DNA of 64,000 nucleotides, taken from Oscillospiraceae bacterium. GTDB lineage: Bacteria; Bacillota; Clostridia; Oscillospirales; Ruminococcaceae. The notes under the pieces were generated by a model. The model did no database searches. It was not told the origin of the DNA and was given only the letters and a program-made list of their open reading frames with translations. The number at the start of each line of letters is the position of its first letter. Positions within the stretch are counted from its first letter, which is position 1. Positions 9,264-17,567 of the stretch are shown here, one piece after another. The DNA is taken from assembly GCA_017439985.1 (NCBI GenBank), contig JAFSIC010000044.1, forward strand, positions 80,676 to 144,675, given 5' to 3'. A program made the position numbers and the translations under genes.

Positions 9264-9408
9264 TCAAAAATGAGAAGACTTGGTTAAGGATCATCTTTGA
9301 TCGTGAGCATCTTGATGAAGCATGGGATGATTGTATAGCCAAAGTTATTTATGAAAATATCACTGAGTTGTACCTTGATGCACTGAGTGATTTTATAGTG
9401 AAAATGTA

Positions 9409-9442
9409 AAATAGGGTAGCCAACCGGCTACCCTATTTTTTT
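9409..9442 (+). terminator. Terminator of the frameshifted small gene
   Basis: A perfect 13-bp stem (AAATAGGGTAGCC with its complement), loop AACC, then a T-run. The region 9443-9821 after it holds GGTGTCA repeats, a perfect inverted repeat at 9605-9624 and no convincing gene. Confidence 0.85.
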
Positions 9443-9604
9443 ACGAATATTTGAATAATGCTTACGCAACAGCGTGTTTGTGGTGTCAAACTCCAATTGG
9501 TGTCAGATTGGTGTCAAAACCTTTTTTGTGATTATAGATTATTTGAATAGATGGCTTAGTTATGCGGTTTGTTGAGTGTAATAAAAGAACAATATTTTGA
9601 TTTG

Positions 9605-9624
9605 AAAGAAACAACCGTTTCTTT
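9605..9624. repeat. Inverted repeat AAAGAAAC / GTTTCTTT
   Basis: Perfect 8-bp arms around AACC. Two smaller palindromes built on CGACGA (TTTCGACGAAA at 9622-9632 and TCTCGACGAGA about 45 bp later) follow. They are 200 bp upstream of the rhodanese promoter; a regulatory role is possible but not shown. Confidence 0.3.
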
Positions 9625-9821
9625 CGACGAAAGTTTGAAGGAGCTGTGAATTTTATAAACAACGCCCCTCTCGACGAGAAAAATCAGCTTCCGTTCAGAA
9701 ATAGTTATTGCCTGTCATAATTATGCAATATTATATCTATTTCTTATGGAATATTACAGCTGATTTGTAGTATATATTCAAAAAAGCAATGGATTTTATT
9801 CGTTTTATAGAAATTATCAGT

Positions 9822-9850
9822 TTGCTGTTTTGCCTGTTTTTGACTATTCT
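9822..9850 (+). promoter_or_regulatory. Promoter for the exported rhodanese protein
   Basis: TTGCTG, 17-bp spacer, TATTCT. The -10 context CTATTCT is identical at the promoters of the rhodanese lipoprotein (45705) and the YnjB-like gene (39945). Confidence 0.5.
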
Positions 9851-9906
9851 TTAAGTAGGGGGAAGCTGCATTTTCCCTTCATTTTAATGAGAAAGAAGGA
9901 TCTCCT

Positions 9907-11607
9907 ATGAACAATGTATTGAAAAAAGGTCTTGTGATTGCTTTGGCTCTGTCCATGAGCATGTCTGCTGCCCTGCCTGCATTCGCAGCTGACAAAACAG
10001 TGACCACCGCTGCTCCGGTTTCCACCGTTATCGAAACTACCAGCTCCGTAAAAGCAAAAGCAAAACGCTACTTCGTGAACTATGTTTCCGGCAATATTTC
10101 CGCTGACAGCTTCCTGGATAAAGTAGCTGCCGGTGAAAAACGCGTTGTTGTCGATATCCGCGACGCTGCCGACTACGCAAAAGGCCATGTAAAAGGCGCT
10201 GTTAACATTCCTTACGGTGTTGCTGTTGCAGAAAATCTGGAAAACCTGCCAACCGACCGTCCGGTATATGTATACTGCTACTCCGGTCAGACCGCTTCCC
10301 AGACCATCGCTATCATGCGTCTGGCCGGCATCGAAGCTTACAACGTTTCCGGCGGCTGGAACAACGGCATTTCCAAGAGCGAAAAAGCTGCTAAACTGAC
10401 CACCACCAAAGAAAAAGTTCTCCGCGGCTACAGCAATGATGTTGACAACAGCGTCGTAAAAGCTGCAGAAGAATACTACGAACTGGCTGTGAAAAACGGC
10501 AAATTCAACATCAGCAATACCGCTGCTCAGTCTATGATCGCCAACGACGAAGTATATCTGCTGGATGTACGTTCTGAAAACGATCATCTGAAAGAATGGA
10601 TCGCCGGCGTTGACAAAAACATCCCATTCGGCGAAGGCATGGGCGCTTCCTTCTCCAAACTGCCAAAAGACAAAAAGATTCTGGTTCAGTGCTACTCCGG
10701 TCAGACTGCTTCCCAGACTTCCGCAATCCTGAGAATGCTGGGTTATGAATCCTACACCCTGTCCGGCGGCACCAACGGTTGGAAATCCGCTAAGCTGCCA
10801 ATGGAAAAACGCAGCACTCAGGAATTCCTCAACAAAAAAGTAGAAAACTACTTCGCAAATCTGCCAGCTGACAAAAACAACGTTTCCGCAGCTGCTTTCC
10901 TTGCTGATGCAAAAACTCCAAAAGACTGCGTGATCATCGATATCCGTGACAAAGCTGACTACGACAAAGGTCACGTTCGTTCCGCGATCAACGTGCCTTA
11001 CGGTGTTGACATTGTAGAAGCTCTGGATAAAATTCCAAACAACAAAACCGTTTACGTTTACTGCTACTCCGGTCAGACCGCTTCTCAGACCATGATGCTG
11101 CTGAATCTGGCAGGCAAACAGGCGAAAAACGTTTCCGGCGGCTGGAACAACGGTATCTCCAAAGTTGACGGCTACAAAGATCAGCTGTCCACCGGCAGAT
11201 ATGCTTTCAAAGCAGGTACCTACGCTGTAGATGCTGACATCAAAGCAGCAATCAAAGGCTACTACGAAGAAGTTGCTAAAGAACAGACCAACAAAAAAGG
11301 TAACATCTCCGTTGCTAACGCTGAAAAACTCATCGGCAATCCTGCTTACCAGTTCGTTGACGTTCGCTCCGCTGCTGACTACGCAAAAGGTCACATCAAA
11401 GGCGCGATCAATGTTCCATACGGCAAAGATATGCATAAAAACTTCAGCAAACTGCCAAAGAACAAAACTCTGATCCTCAACTGCTACTCCGGTCAGACCG
11501 CTTCCCAGGCTATGGCTGCTCTGGAAATCATGGGCTACGAAGTGTACAACCTGTCCGGCGGTATGAACAATGGCTGGCTGGCTAACGGCAAAACCCTGGT
11601 TAAATAA
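9907..11607 (+). CDS. Exported protein with four rhodanese domains
   Basis: 566 aa. A signal peptide (about residues 1-27, ending AFAA) is followed by four rhodanese (sulfurtransferase-type) domains, at about 55-165, 190-300, 320-430 and 445-565. Each has the active-site loop CYSGQTASQ, with the persulfide-forming Cys at DNA positions near 10275, 10690, 11060 and 11483. Domains 1 and 3 end in SGGWNNGISK; domains 2 and 4 have SFSKLPK or NFSKLPK before the loop and end in a Gly-Trp turn, so the layout is A-B-A-B from duplication of a two-domain unit. All four Cys are present, so all could be active. Codon use is very uniform (AAA, GCT, GAA), like a highly expressed gene. It probably acts outside the membrane on sulfane sulfur or thiols; the substrate is unknown. 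No anchor is seen. Confidence 0.9.
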   Translation: MNNVLKKGLVIALALSMSMSAALPAFAADKTVTTAAPVSTVIETTSSVKAKAKRYFVNYVSGNISADSFLDKVAAGEKRVVVDIRDAADYAKGHVKGAVNIPYGVAVAENLENLPTDRPVYVYCYSGQTASQTIAIMRLAGIEAYNVSGGWNNGISKSEKAAKLTTTKEKVLRGYSNDVDNSVVKAAEEYYELAVKNGKFNISNTAAQSMIANDEVYLLDVRSENDHLKEWIAGVDKNIPFGEGMGASFSKLPKDKKILVQCYSGQTASQTSAILRMLGYESYTLSGGTNGWKSAKLPMEKRSTQEFLNKKVENYFANLPADKNNVSAAAFLADAKTPKDCVIIDIRDKADYDKGHVRSAINVPYGVDIVEALDKIPNNKTVYVYCYSGQTASQTMMLLNLAGKQAKNVSGGWNNGISKVDGYKDQLSTGRYAFKAGTYAVDADIKAAIKGYYEEVAKEQTNKKGNISVANAEKLIGNPAYQFVDVRSAADYAKGHIKGAINVPYGKDMHKNFSKLPKNKTLILNCYSGQTASQAMAALEIMGYEVYNLSGGMNNGWLANGKTLVK

Positions 11608-11648
11608 TTGACCACTATTCTTTCCTTTTTCATACCTCATTACACAGA

Positions 11649-11683
11649 GAAAGAGCCTCGACTTACGTCGGGGCTCTTTCATT
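11649..11683. terminator. Bidirectional terminator between rhodanese and amidase genes
   Basis: A 14-bp stem (GAAAGAGCCTCGAC paired with its complement, one G-U) with loop TTAC and T-runs on both sides, between convergent genes. Confidence 0.85.
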
Positions 11684-11691
11684 TTGCTCTG

Positions 11692-13473
11692 TTATTGCAG
11701 GAAATTCAAAATACCGTCAGCAACCGCATTGGCTGTGGCGAAAAGACTGTCCTCACTTCGAAGCTGGTCGTATTCCTTCGGATTGCTGACAAAGCCCATC
11801 TCCAGCAGGAAGCCTGGACAGGTGGTGTTGCGGTTGACAAAATAGTTACTGTAATAGGTTCCGCGAAGGTTGCGGCCTGTGTTCTCGGTCAGAGCGGTCA
11901 GAACGTCCTTCGCAAAGTCGCGGGAGACGTTCTCATAGTAATAGACCTCGCTGCCCTCGGATTTCAGGTCATTGGCGCTGCCGCCTACGGAGTTGCAGTG
12001 GAGTGACACAAAGAAGTCCGCCTCTGCATCGCGGGTGATCTGCACTCGCTCATGGAGCACCACTTTTTTGTTCTGCGGCAGAGTGGTCGGAACACTCATA
12101 ATAACATTGGCGCCCAGCGATTCCAGACGTTTCTGCACTGCCAAAGCATGAGCCATGGTAATGTCGTCTTCCGTTGGGCCAAAGGCTGCATTGAGAACAC
12201 CCAATGCACCCGGATCTGCGCCGCCATGTCCTGCATCGACCACGACAGTCACGCTTTCAAGCGGCAAGTCCTCCGAGCCCAGCTGCGGCTTCGCGTTAAA
12301 GAACACGGTGATACTGCCGTCCTCGTTATAGCGCACATCGTAGCCCAACACGGAATCCGCCTCTTTGCAGTACAGTTCGATGGTGGTACTGCGGCTGTCG
12401 CTGCTGACCTGCACCCGTTCAAACAATTCGGATTTATCCACATTAAAATTGCTGACACCCTTCATATTATAGAAGCGCAGGTAGACTTTTTCGCTGTTCA
12501 TATAGGATTTGAAGGTGGACGCCACGCTGCCGTGGAGAATCAGGTACTCGCCACCCTCGCCCAGCTCCCAGCTGACTTTTTCGATTTTATTTTCGATGGA
12601 AGGGTCGCCCTCCACAACGTCAATGAACTCCTTCTTCACCCAGCCGCCAAGGGAAAGTTTGGCGAGATTATCGCCCAGTTCCACGATTTTATCGGTGGCT
12701 CCCTCATTGAGCATGGCAACAAAGTTACTGGAGGTGTCGTTGGTTTCGTAAACCGTGGTGGAATTCTGGTTGATTCGCACGGTCGGCTTGGCATCTGCCG
12801 CAAAGACCGTGATGGAACCTGCCGATTCCACGGTGCTGCTCTGACCATTGAAGCTCAAGGTATAGGTGACAGAACTGATGCTGCCCTCTTCCAGAAGCAC
12901 CGTGCCCTTATACGTTGCAGGAACGCCGTCCTCCGCGGTGGCAACCGCCTGCTCCAATTCTACGGTCTGTGAGCCAACTTTGGCAGTCACTTTTGCACCG
13001 GATGGCGCAGTACAGGTCAATGTGTATTCGCCGGCGAAAGCGTAATCGTTGGCGGTCGGTTTGGCAGCGGTCAGCTTGGTGGTTTTTGCAGCGCCGCTGT
13101 CCCCTTTCTCACGAGTGATGGTCACGGTCTGCGTCGTGCCGCCGTTGTTGATGGTGAACACATTTTTGCCGACTGCCAGATTCACCTGCACGCCCCAGCT
13201 GCCGAAGCGTCCGCGGTCCTCCACCGCCACGCCGTTGACGGTCAGATTTTTCTCCGGGTCCGAGGAGCCGGTGATGTAGTATTTCGCTGCCGTGGTGGTC
13301 ACCGCTTTCAGCGGCTTGGCAATGGTCAGCGTGGTCGGCGCTGTCAGGTCGATGCCGGTTTTGACGATTTCTTCCCTGTCGTCATAGGTTCTGCCCTCCG
13401 CTGATACAGGCAGAGCACCAAAAATCATGGCGCCGCAGAGCAGCAGAGAGACAAGTGCTTTTTTCTTACTCAT
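11692..13473 (-). CDS. Secreted N-acetylmuramoyl-L-alanine amidase (Amidase_3)
   Basis: 593 aa. A signal peptide (residues 1-25, ending VSAEG) precedes about 370 residues of beta-rich, Ig-like domains and a C-terminal Amidase_3 domain (about 405-593). The zinc ligands and catalytic residues are visible: VVVDAGHGGADPG, then a Glu in PTEDDITMAHAL, SLHCNS and LLEMGFVSN. It cuts the amide bond between muramic acid and L-alanine in peptidoglycan. The long Ig-like region probably positions the enzyme at the wall. Monocistronic. Confidence 0.92.
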   Translation of the reverse strand: MSKKKALVSLLLCGAMIFGALPVSAEGRTYDDREEIVKTGIDLTAPTTLTIAKPLKAVTTTAAKYYITGSSDPEKNLTVNGVAVEDRGRFGSWGVQVNLAVGKNVFTINNGGTTQTVTITREKGDSGAAKTTKLTAAKPTANDYAFAGEYTLTCTAPSGAKVTAKVGSQTVELEQAVATAEDGVPATYKGTVLLEEGSISSVTYTLSFNGQSSTVESAGSITVFAADAKPTVRINQNSTTVYETNDTSSNFVAMLNEGATDKIVELGDNLAKLSLGGWVKKEFIDVVEGDPSIENKIEKVSWELGEGGEYLILHGSVASTFKSYMNSEKVYLRFYNMKGVSNFNVDKSELFERVQVSSDSRSTTIELYCKEADSVLGYDVRYNEDGSITVFFNAKPQLGSEDLPLESVTVVVDAGHGGADPGALGVLNAAFGPTEDDITMAHALAVQKRLESLGANVIMSVPTTLPQNKKVVLHERVQITRDAEADFFVSLHCNSVGGSANDLKSEGSEVYYYENVSRDFAKDVLTALTENTGRNLRGTYYSNYFVNRNTTCPGFLLEMGFVSNPKEYDQLRSEDSLFATANAVADGILNFLQ

Positions 13474-13570
13474 AAAATCCTCCTTTCGGGATTTCTGCTT
13501 CTATTGTAGCACGAAAATTCTGTCGATGGAACAAGTTCCGCAGGAATTTACAATTGATACACAAAAGCTC

Positions 13571-13631
13571 TTGACAAGTATATCGTCAGACGATATACTA
13601 TAAGTACGATATATCGGTTAACGATATATCG
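13571..13631 (+). promoter_or_regulatory. Promoter and triple operator of the PadR/DUF2812 operon
   Basis: A consensus promoter, TTGACA (13571-13576), 17 bp, TATACT (13594-13599), is overlaid by a perfect inverted repeat with arms AGTATATCGT (13577-13586) and ACGATATACT (13590-13599). Two further copies of the self-complementary CGATATATCG lie at 13607-13616 and 13622-13631. A PadR dimer bound here would block RNA polymerase, so autorepression is very likely. Confidence 0.85.
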
Positions 13632-13648
13632 GCAAAGGAGGGATCACT

Positions 13649-13966
13649 CTGAACGAACATATTGCTTTAACGGAATCGACCTATTATATTTTGCTTTCGC
13701 TGTACCGCCCCAATCATGGCTACGGCATCATGCAGCTGACGGAGCAACTCTCCGGTGGGCGGATCCGCCTGGCGGCGGGAACTCTCTACGGCGCACTGAA
13801 CTCCCTTTGCGACAAGGGCTGGATCGTGCCTCTGCCTGTCCGCGAGGAAAGCCGAAAGAAAGAATATCAACTGACCGAACTGGGTTTGTCTGTATTGAAA
13901 AATGAGCTGGCTCGCCTGCATCAGCTGGTGGAAAACGGCGAGCTCATCCTGAAGGAGGAAGCGTAA
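13649..13966 (+). CDS. PadR family transcriptional repressor
   Basis: 105 aa winged-helix regulator. The likely start is CTG at 13649, six bases after AAAGGAGGG; it yields NEHIALTESTYYILLSLYRP, which restores the usual PadR N-terminal helix. A start at the downstream TTG (13691) would delete that helix. The PadR signature GYGIMQL and the wing (KKEYQLTELG) are present. Its stop overlaps the next start (TAATG), so it is co-translated with the DUF2812 gene, the usual pairing. Ligand unknown. Confidence 0.88.
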   Translation: MNEHIALTESTYYILLSLYRPNHGYGIMQLTEQLSGGRIRLAAGTLYGALNSLCDKGWIVPLPVREESRKKEYQLTELGLSVLKNELARLHQLVENGELILKEEA

Positions 13967-14469
13967 TGGAGCGTAAAATCGTGAAAAAATGGTTCTGGGT
14001 CTGGGAATTTGAAAAGGAAGAACAGTGGCTCAACACGATGGCACAGAGCGGCTGGGTGCTGGATAAACTTGGCCTCTGCAAATACGAGTTTGTTTCCTGC
14101 GAGGCGGGAGAATATACCGTTCGTCTGGAGATGCGCGACCACGAACCTGCTTACATCGACTTCATGGCAGAGACCGGTGCAGAATACGTTGGCCGCATGG
14201 CAAAATGGATTTACTTCCGCAAGAAAGCGGCGGACGGTCCTTTCGATATCTTCTCTGACATCGACTCCCGCATCGCCCATCTGGACAAAATCGGCAAAAT
14301 GCTGGGTATTGTCGGCGGTGCAAACATGGGTATCGGCCTCATGAATATTCTGACACCGGGAAATCTCGGCTGGATCAATCTCTGCGGCGCTGCCCTGCTT
14401 TACTACGCACTGGGTCGCATCCACGGTAAAAAAGAGGCTCTTGAGAAAGACAGACTGCTGCGGGAATAA
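13966..14469 (+). CDS. DUF2812 domain protein
   Basis: 167 aa. A soluble N-terminal DUF2812 domain (about 1-110; EKEEQWLNTMAQSGWVL is characteristic) is followed by one or two C-terminal hydrophobic helices (about 113-155). DUF2812 genes are typically paired with PadR regulators; the protein may sense or respond to the same membrane or antibiotic signal. One-base overlap with padR. Confidence 0.85.
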   Translation: MERKIVKKWFWVWEFEKEEQWLNTMAQSGWVLDKLGLCKYEFVSCEAGEYTVRLEMRDHEPAYIDFMAETGAEYVGRMAKWIYFRKKAADGPFDIFSDIDSRIAHLDKIGKMLGIVGGANMGIGLMNILTPGNLGWINLCGAALLYYALGRIHGKKEALEKDRLLRE

Positions 14470-14540
14470 AGAGCACGGAGCACTATTCCTTTTTTATCCA
14501 AAATAGCAAAAAAGTTAATATTATTTATGTATTATACCAC

Positions 14541-14569
14541 TTGAATTCATGTTTGTTTTTTGGTATTAT
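14541..14569 (+). promoter_or_regulatory. Promoter of the small secreted protein gene
   Basis: TTGAAT, 17-bp spacer, TATTAT, 60 bp before the start at 14629. Confidence 0.55.
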
Positions 14570-14628
14570 TTAGGAAAGTAATTGCTATAATTCCCCATTA
14601 AACACAAAATAATGAAGGAGTGTTAAAC

Positions 14629-15009
14629 ATGAAAAAGATTTGGAAACCAATTACTATTGTTTTAGTTGCCATGTTGTTTGCTCTCCCTGTGTTTGCCGGT
14701 GGTGACAATGCAAACCTGCCGGACGATTATGAAGAAAATCCTATTCTTTCAATAGAGGATGAAGTTCAGCCTCTCGGTGCCGATTGTGCCGTTTGTGCCG
14801 ATTGTGGACTTTGTACTATGGCACAGACATACTATGACGCAACCGATTGGGCAATCTATGCTTACGACTGGTGTACCTGTGAAGGTGGATATCAGCCAAT
14901 GAGAGATGCTTTTGTTGAACAATATGTTACCATTACCCACACATGTACACACTGTGGAATATCCGCAACTACCACTAATCGATACACCGACCGACAGCAT
15001 TTCGGTTAA
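14629..15009 (+). CDS. Small secreted cysteine-rich protein
   Basis: 126 aa. The ATG at 14629 follows GAAGGAG. A signal peptide (about 1-23, ending VFAG) leads a mature acidic protein with a Cys cluster C-x2-C-x2-C-x2-C (CAVCADCGLC near residue 50), a CTC pair near residue 81, and a C-x2-C (CTHCG) near residue 104. The pattern could bind zinc or an iron-sulfur cluster, or be disulfide-linked outside the cell. No family recognised. It stands alone between its own promoter and terminator. Confidence 0.75.
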   Translation: MKKIWKPITIVLVAMLFALPVFAGGDNANLPDDYEENPILSIEDEVQPLGADCAVCADCGLCTMAQTYYDATDWAIYAYDWCTCEGGYQPMRDAFVEQYVTITHTCTHCGISATTTNRYTDRQHFG

Positions 15010-15013
15010 AAAT

Positions 15014-15040
15014 AAGAGCCACCTTTCGGTGGCTCTTTTA
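15014..15040. terminator. Bidirectional terminator
   Basis: Stem AAGAGCCACC / GGTGGCTCTT with loop TTTC, serving the small secreted gene and prfB, which converge. Confidence 0.8.
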
Positions 15041-15050
15041 CTTTTACATT

Positions 15051-16169
15051 TTATAATTCGCCCTGGCTGTAGGCTTTCAGGTAGGCATTGATGAACGGGT
15101 CAAGGTCGCCGTCGATAACTGCCTGAATGTTGCCGCTTTCGAAGTTGGTGCGGTGGTCTTTGACCAAAGTGTAAGGCATAAATACATAGGAACGAATCTG
15201 GGAACCCCAAGCGATGTCCTTGTGCTCGCCTTTGATATCCTCAATTTTTTCCAGATGCTCGCGCTCTTTGATCTGAACCAGCTTCGCTTTCAGCATAGAC
15301 ATGGCAACCTCGCGGTTCTGATGCTGGCTGCGTTCCTGCTGGCTGGCTACGATCACGCCGGTCGGGATGTGGGTGATACGGATGGCCGATTCGGTCTTGT
15401 TGACGTGCTGACCGCCTGCACCGCCGGAACGGTAAGTATCCACCTTCAGGTCAGAGGCTTTGATCTCAATATCAGTGCTTTCGTCCAGCTCCGGCATAAC
15501 CTCAATGGATGCGAAGGAAGTATGGCGTTTGCCCGATGGGTCGAACGGAGAAATGCGAACCAGACGATGAACGCCGGATTCGGATTTCAGAAAACCGTAG
15601 GCATTGGTGCCGTTGACGGAGATCGTCAGGCTCTTGATGCCCGCCTCCTCGCCGGAGAGGTAGTCCAGAATTTTGGTTTTCATACCGTGAGCTTCTGCCC
15701 AGCGGTTGTACATACGGTAGAGCATTTCCACCCAGTCCTGAGCTTCGGTGCCGCCTGCGCCCGCATGGAAGGACATAATGGCAGAGTTGTGGTCATAGTC
15801 GCCGGAAAGCAGAGTTTCCAGCTTCTTCTCCTCAATGGTTTTATCGATCTGACGAATGGCATCCTTCAGTTCGCCCAACATGGCTTCGTCCTCCGGAGCC
15901 TCCAGTTCGATCAGTTCCATCATTGTCACGGTATCGTCATATTTACGAATCAGCTCCTCAAAGTGAGCTACCTTATCGTTGATCTCTTTCTGCAGTTTCA
16001 GGATCTTCTGGGAATTCTCAAGATTGTCCCAGAAACCCGGTGCGCTGACTTTCAGCTCAAGCTCCTCTTTCTTATTGAGAAGAGCCTCATAGCCGATGGC
16101 AGAGCGCAGATCCTCCAGCCGCGGCTGCAATAAATTCAGTTCCTGTTTCAAGTCTGCTGCCTGAAGCAT
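15051..16169 (-). CDS. prfB: Peptide chain release factor 2
   Basis: 372 aa. RF2 reads UAA and UGA and hydrolyses peptidyl-tRNA. The tripeptide anticodon SPF (RISPFDPSG, near residue 200) and the catalytic GGQ (GGAGGQHVNK, near residue 245) are present. The ATG at 16169 has GGAGG seven bases upstream; the frame is open further upstream but has no better start. Many bacteria need a programmed +1 frameshift at an in-frame UGA near codon 25; here the frame runs straight through that region (LRSAIGYEALL), so the autoregulatory frameshift is absent. Confidence 0.96.
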   Translation of the reverse strand: MLQAADLKQELNLLQPRLEDLRSAIGYEALLNKKEELELKVSAPGFWDNLENSQKILKLQKEINDKVAHFEELIRKYDDTVTMMELIELEAPEDEAMLGELKDAIRQIDKTIEEKKLETLLSGDYDHNSAIMSFHAGAGGTEAQDWVEMLYRMYNRWAEAHGMKTKILDYLSGEEAGIKSLTISVNGTNAYGFLKSESGVHRLVRISPFDPSGKRHTSFASIEVMPELDESTDIEIKASDLKVDTYRSGGAGGQHVNKTESAIRITHIPTGVIVASQQERSQHQNREVAMSMLKAKLVQIKEREHLEKIEDIKGEHKDIAWGSQIRSYVFMPYTLVKDHRTNFESGNIQAVIDGDLDPFINAYLKAYSQGEL

Positions 16170-16378
16170 AGTGTTCCTCCAAGTTGTATAGTAGATAACC
16201 ATTATATTATAGCAGGACTGGCGAGGATTGTCAAAAAAATGGCTCAATTTCGGAAAAATTGAGGAAAATCCTCCTTTCGTTACGCTGTATTCATAATTTC
16301 CTCTGGATTTTTTCATTGTTATACGCTATAATGAAATGTAAAATGTATTTGAGTCCTGAGAAAGAAAGGAATTGTTAT

Positions 16379-17374
16379 ATGAATTATCACGGTGCTCCCT
16401 GCCCGCTCTGCGGACAGATTTTCAAAGAGGGCGACGATGTGGTAGTCTGCCCGGACTGCGGCACCCCGTATCACCGCGCCTGCTACAAAGAAAAAGGCCA
16501 CTGCATCATGGAAGAACTCCATGAAAGCGGCGGCGAATGGGTCAACCCAAACAAACCAAAGGTGGTTCCGAATATTGTCAGCCAGCAGACCATCGCTGCC
16601 TGCCCGGACTGCGGTCATCCAAATCATGTGGATAATCTGCGCTGCGAAAACTGCGGCCGCCGCCTGCAGTCCGCAGCTCACAGCGACCGTCCTTACGAGC
16701 GTCAGTACGAGGAAGATATGCGCGCTATGGAAGAAGATGCCGATCACGGTCAGCCAATGGCAGAAATTTTCGGCCGCATCGATCCAAACTCCAAGATTCA
16801 GAAAATCGCGGTCCGCGACATCATTGCCTTCACACAGAACAATGCCAGCTACTTTGTGCGCCTGTTCAAGCTTATGTCCATGGAAGTGTCTGCTTCCGTA
16901 TTCAACTGGTCTGCGCTGCTCTTTGGTCCGTTCTACTTCCTGTACCGTAAAATGTATCACAAGGGTATCACCCTCCTGCTGATGGAACTGGCAACCTATC
17001 TGCCGTCCTTTGCTGTGGCTTACCATCTGATGCCTCAGGCCATCAATGATCCAAGCCTGCTGCAGACCATGGCCTTTGATACCAGCGGTATCGGTTTCCT
17101 GCTGACCATCTCCAACATCGTCAGCTACATTCCGTGGCTCCTTCACATCTACGCCGGCTTTACCGCGAACAAAAGCTACTTCAAACACTCCATGGATTCC
17201 CTCCAGCAGCTGAGCCTGCAGTTTGAAGGCAACCGTCCGGAGATGGAAAAACAGATCCTGCGCCGCGGCGGTGTCAATCCGGTGGCTGTATTCCTGGGTA
17301 TTCTGGGCGTTTTCGCTCTGTTCCTGCTGGTATCTGTGTTCATCACCATGACGCTGCTTCCACTGGTGCCTTAG
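16379..17374 (+). CDS. Zinc-finger (prokaryotic RING-like) membrane protein with DUF2628
   Basis: 331 aa. The N terminus has two zinc-binding modules: a RING-like one (CPLCGQIF, CPDCGTPYHRACY, within residues 8-35) and a zinc ribbon (CPDCGHPNHVDNLRCENCGRR split over about residues 75-100). The C-terminal half has four hydrophobic helices and the DUF2628 pattern (SVFNWSALLFGPFYFLYRKMY near residue 185). The ATG at 16379 was chosen because it begins at MNYHGAPCPLC behind AAAGGAA. Function unknown; common in Oscillospirales-type genomes. Confidence 0.85.
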   Translation: MNYHGAPCPLCGQIFKEGDDVVVCPDCGTPYHRACYKEKGHCIMEELHESGGEWVNPNKPKVVPNIVSQQTIAACPDCGHPNHVDNLRCENCGRRLQSAAHSDRPYERQYEEDMRAMEEDADHGQPMAEIFGRIDPNSKIQKIAVRDIIAFTQNNASYFVRLFKLMSMEVSASVFNWSALLFGPFYFLYRKMYHKGITLLLMELATYLPSFAVAYHLMPQAINDPSLLQTMAFDTSGIGFLLTISNIVSYIPWLLHIYAGFTANKSYFKHSMDSLQQLSLQFEGNRPEMEKQILRRGGVNPVAVFLGILGVFALFLLVSVFITMTLLPLVP

Positions 17375-17427
17375 CAAAACGCACAAAGGCTTTTCACAAA
17401 AGCTGTTTAGACTCACTGAAACTCCAA

Positions 17428-17465
17428 AATCCGCAGAAGCTTCCACTTTCTGCGGATTTTTTTGT
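17428..17465 (+). terminator. Terminator before rpsF
   Basis: Perfect 12-bp stem AAATCCGCAGAA / TTCTGCGGATTT with an 8-nt loop and a T-run. Confidence 0.9.
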
Positions 17466-17492
17466 TGACAATCCCGCGTTTTATGATATTAT
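17465..17492 (+). promoter_or_regulatory. Promoter of rpsF-ssb-rpsR
   Basis: TTGACA, 16-bp spacer, TATTAT. Confidence 0.65.
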
Positions 17493-17498
17493 TTTGTT

Positions 17499-17541
17499 GT
17501 TATCGAAAACGATAACCCTTGCCTCTCCGTCCGAGAGAGGC
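17499..17541 (+). promoter_or_regulatory. rpsF mRNA leader hairpins, candidate S6:S18 binding site
   Basis: Two adjacent hairpins in the 5' leader: GTTATCG-AAAA-CGATAAC (17499-17516), and GCCTCTC ... GAGAGGC with loop CGTCCGA (17521-17541). Many bacteria carry an RNA in the rpsF leader that binds an S6:S18 complex and contains a CCG element; the second loop contains CCG. Assignment by position and motif only. Confidence 0.4.
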
Positions 17542-17567
17542 CTAATGTCCAAAAGGAGGTGCTTATA

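Larger units (their letters stand above)
8913..9518. repeat. Short direct repeats resembling integrase arm sites
   Basis: Two copies of TTTGGTGYAA at 8913-8922 and 8924-8933 and three copies of GGTGTCA(A/G)A at 9482-9490, 9499-9507 and 9510-9518 flank a frameshifted small gene. Within each cluster the spacing is 11 or 17 bp. Arrays like this occur at the ends of tyrosine-recombinase integrative elements, but no integrase gene is present here, so this could be an empty or decayed site (inference). The rest of 8810-9050 contains one hairpin and no other gene. Confidence 0.4.

Noticed and set aside
9844-11682. A 612-codon open frame on the minus strand
   Set aside because: Fully antisense to the rhodanese gene, whose strong codon bias removes stops from the opposite strand. 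The translation is low in complexity, and the sense strand has a signal peptide and four clear domains.
15051-16316. A 49-codon N-terminal extension of prfB
   Set aside because: The added residues do not resemble RF2, and the ATG at 16169 has an ideal ribosome site.
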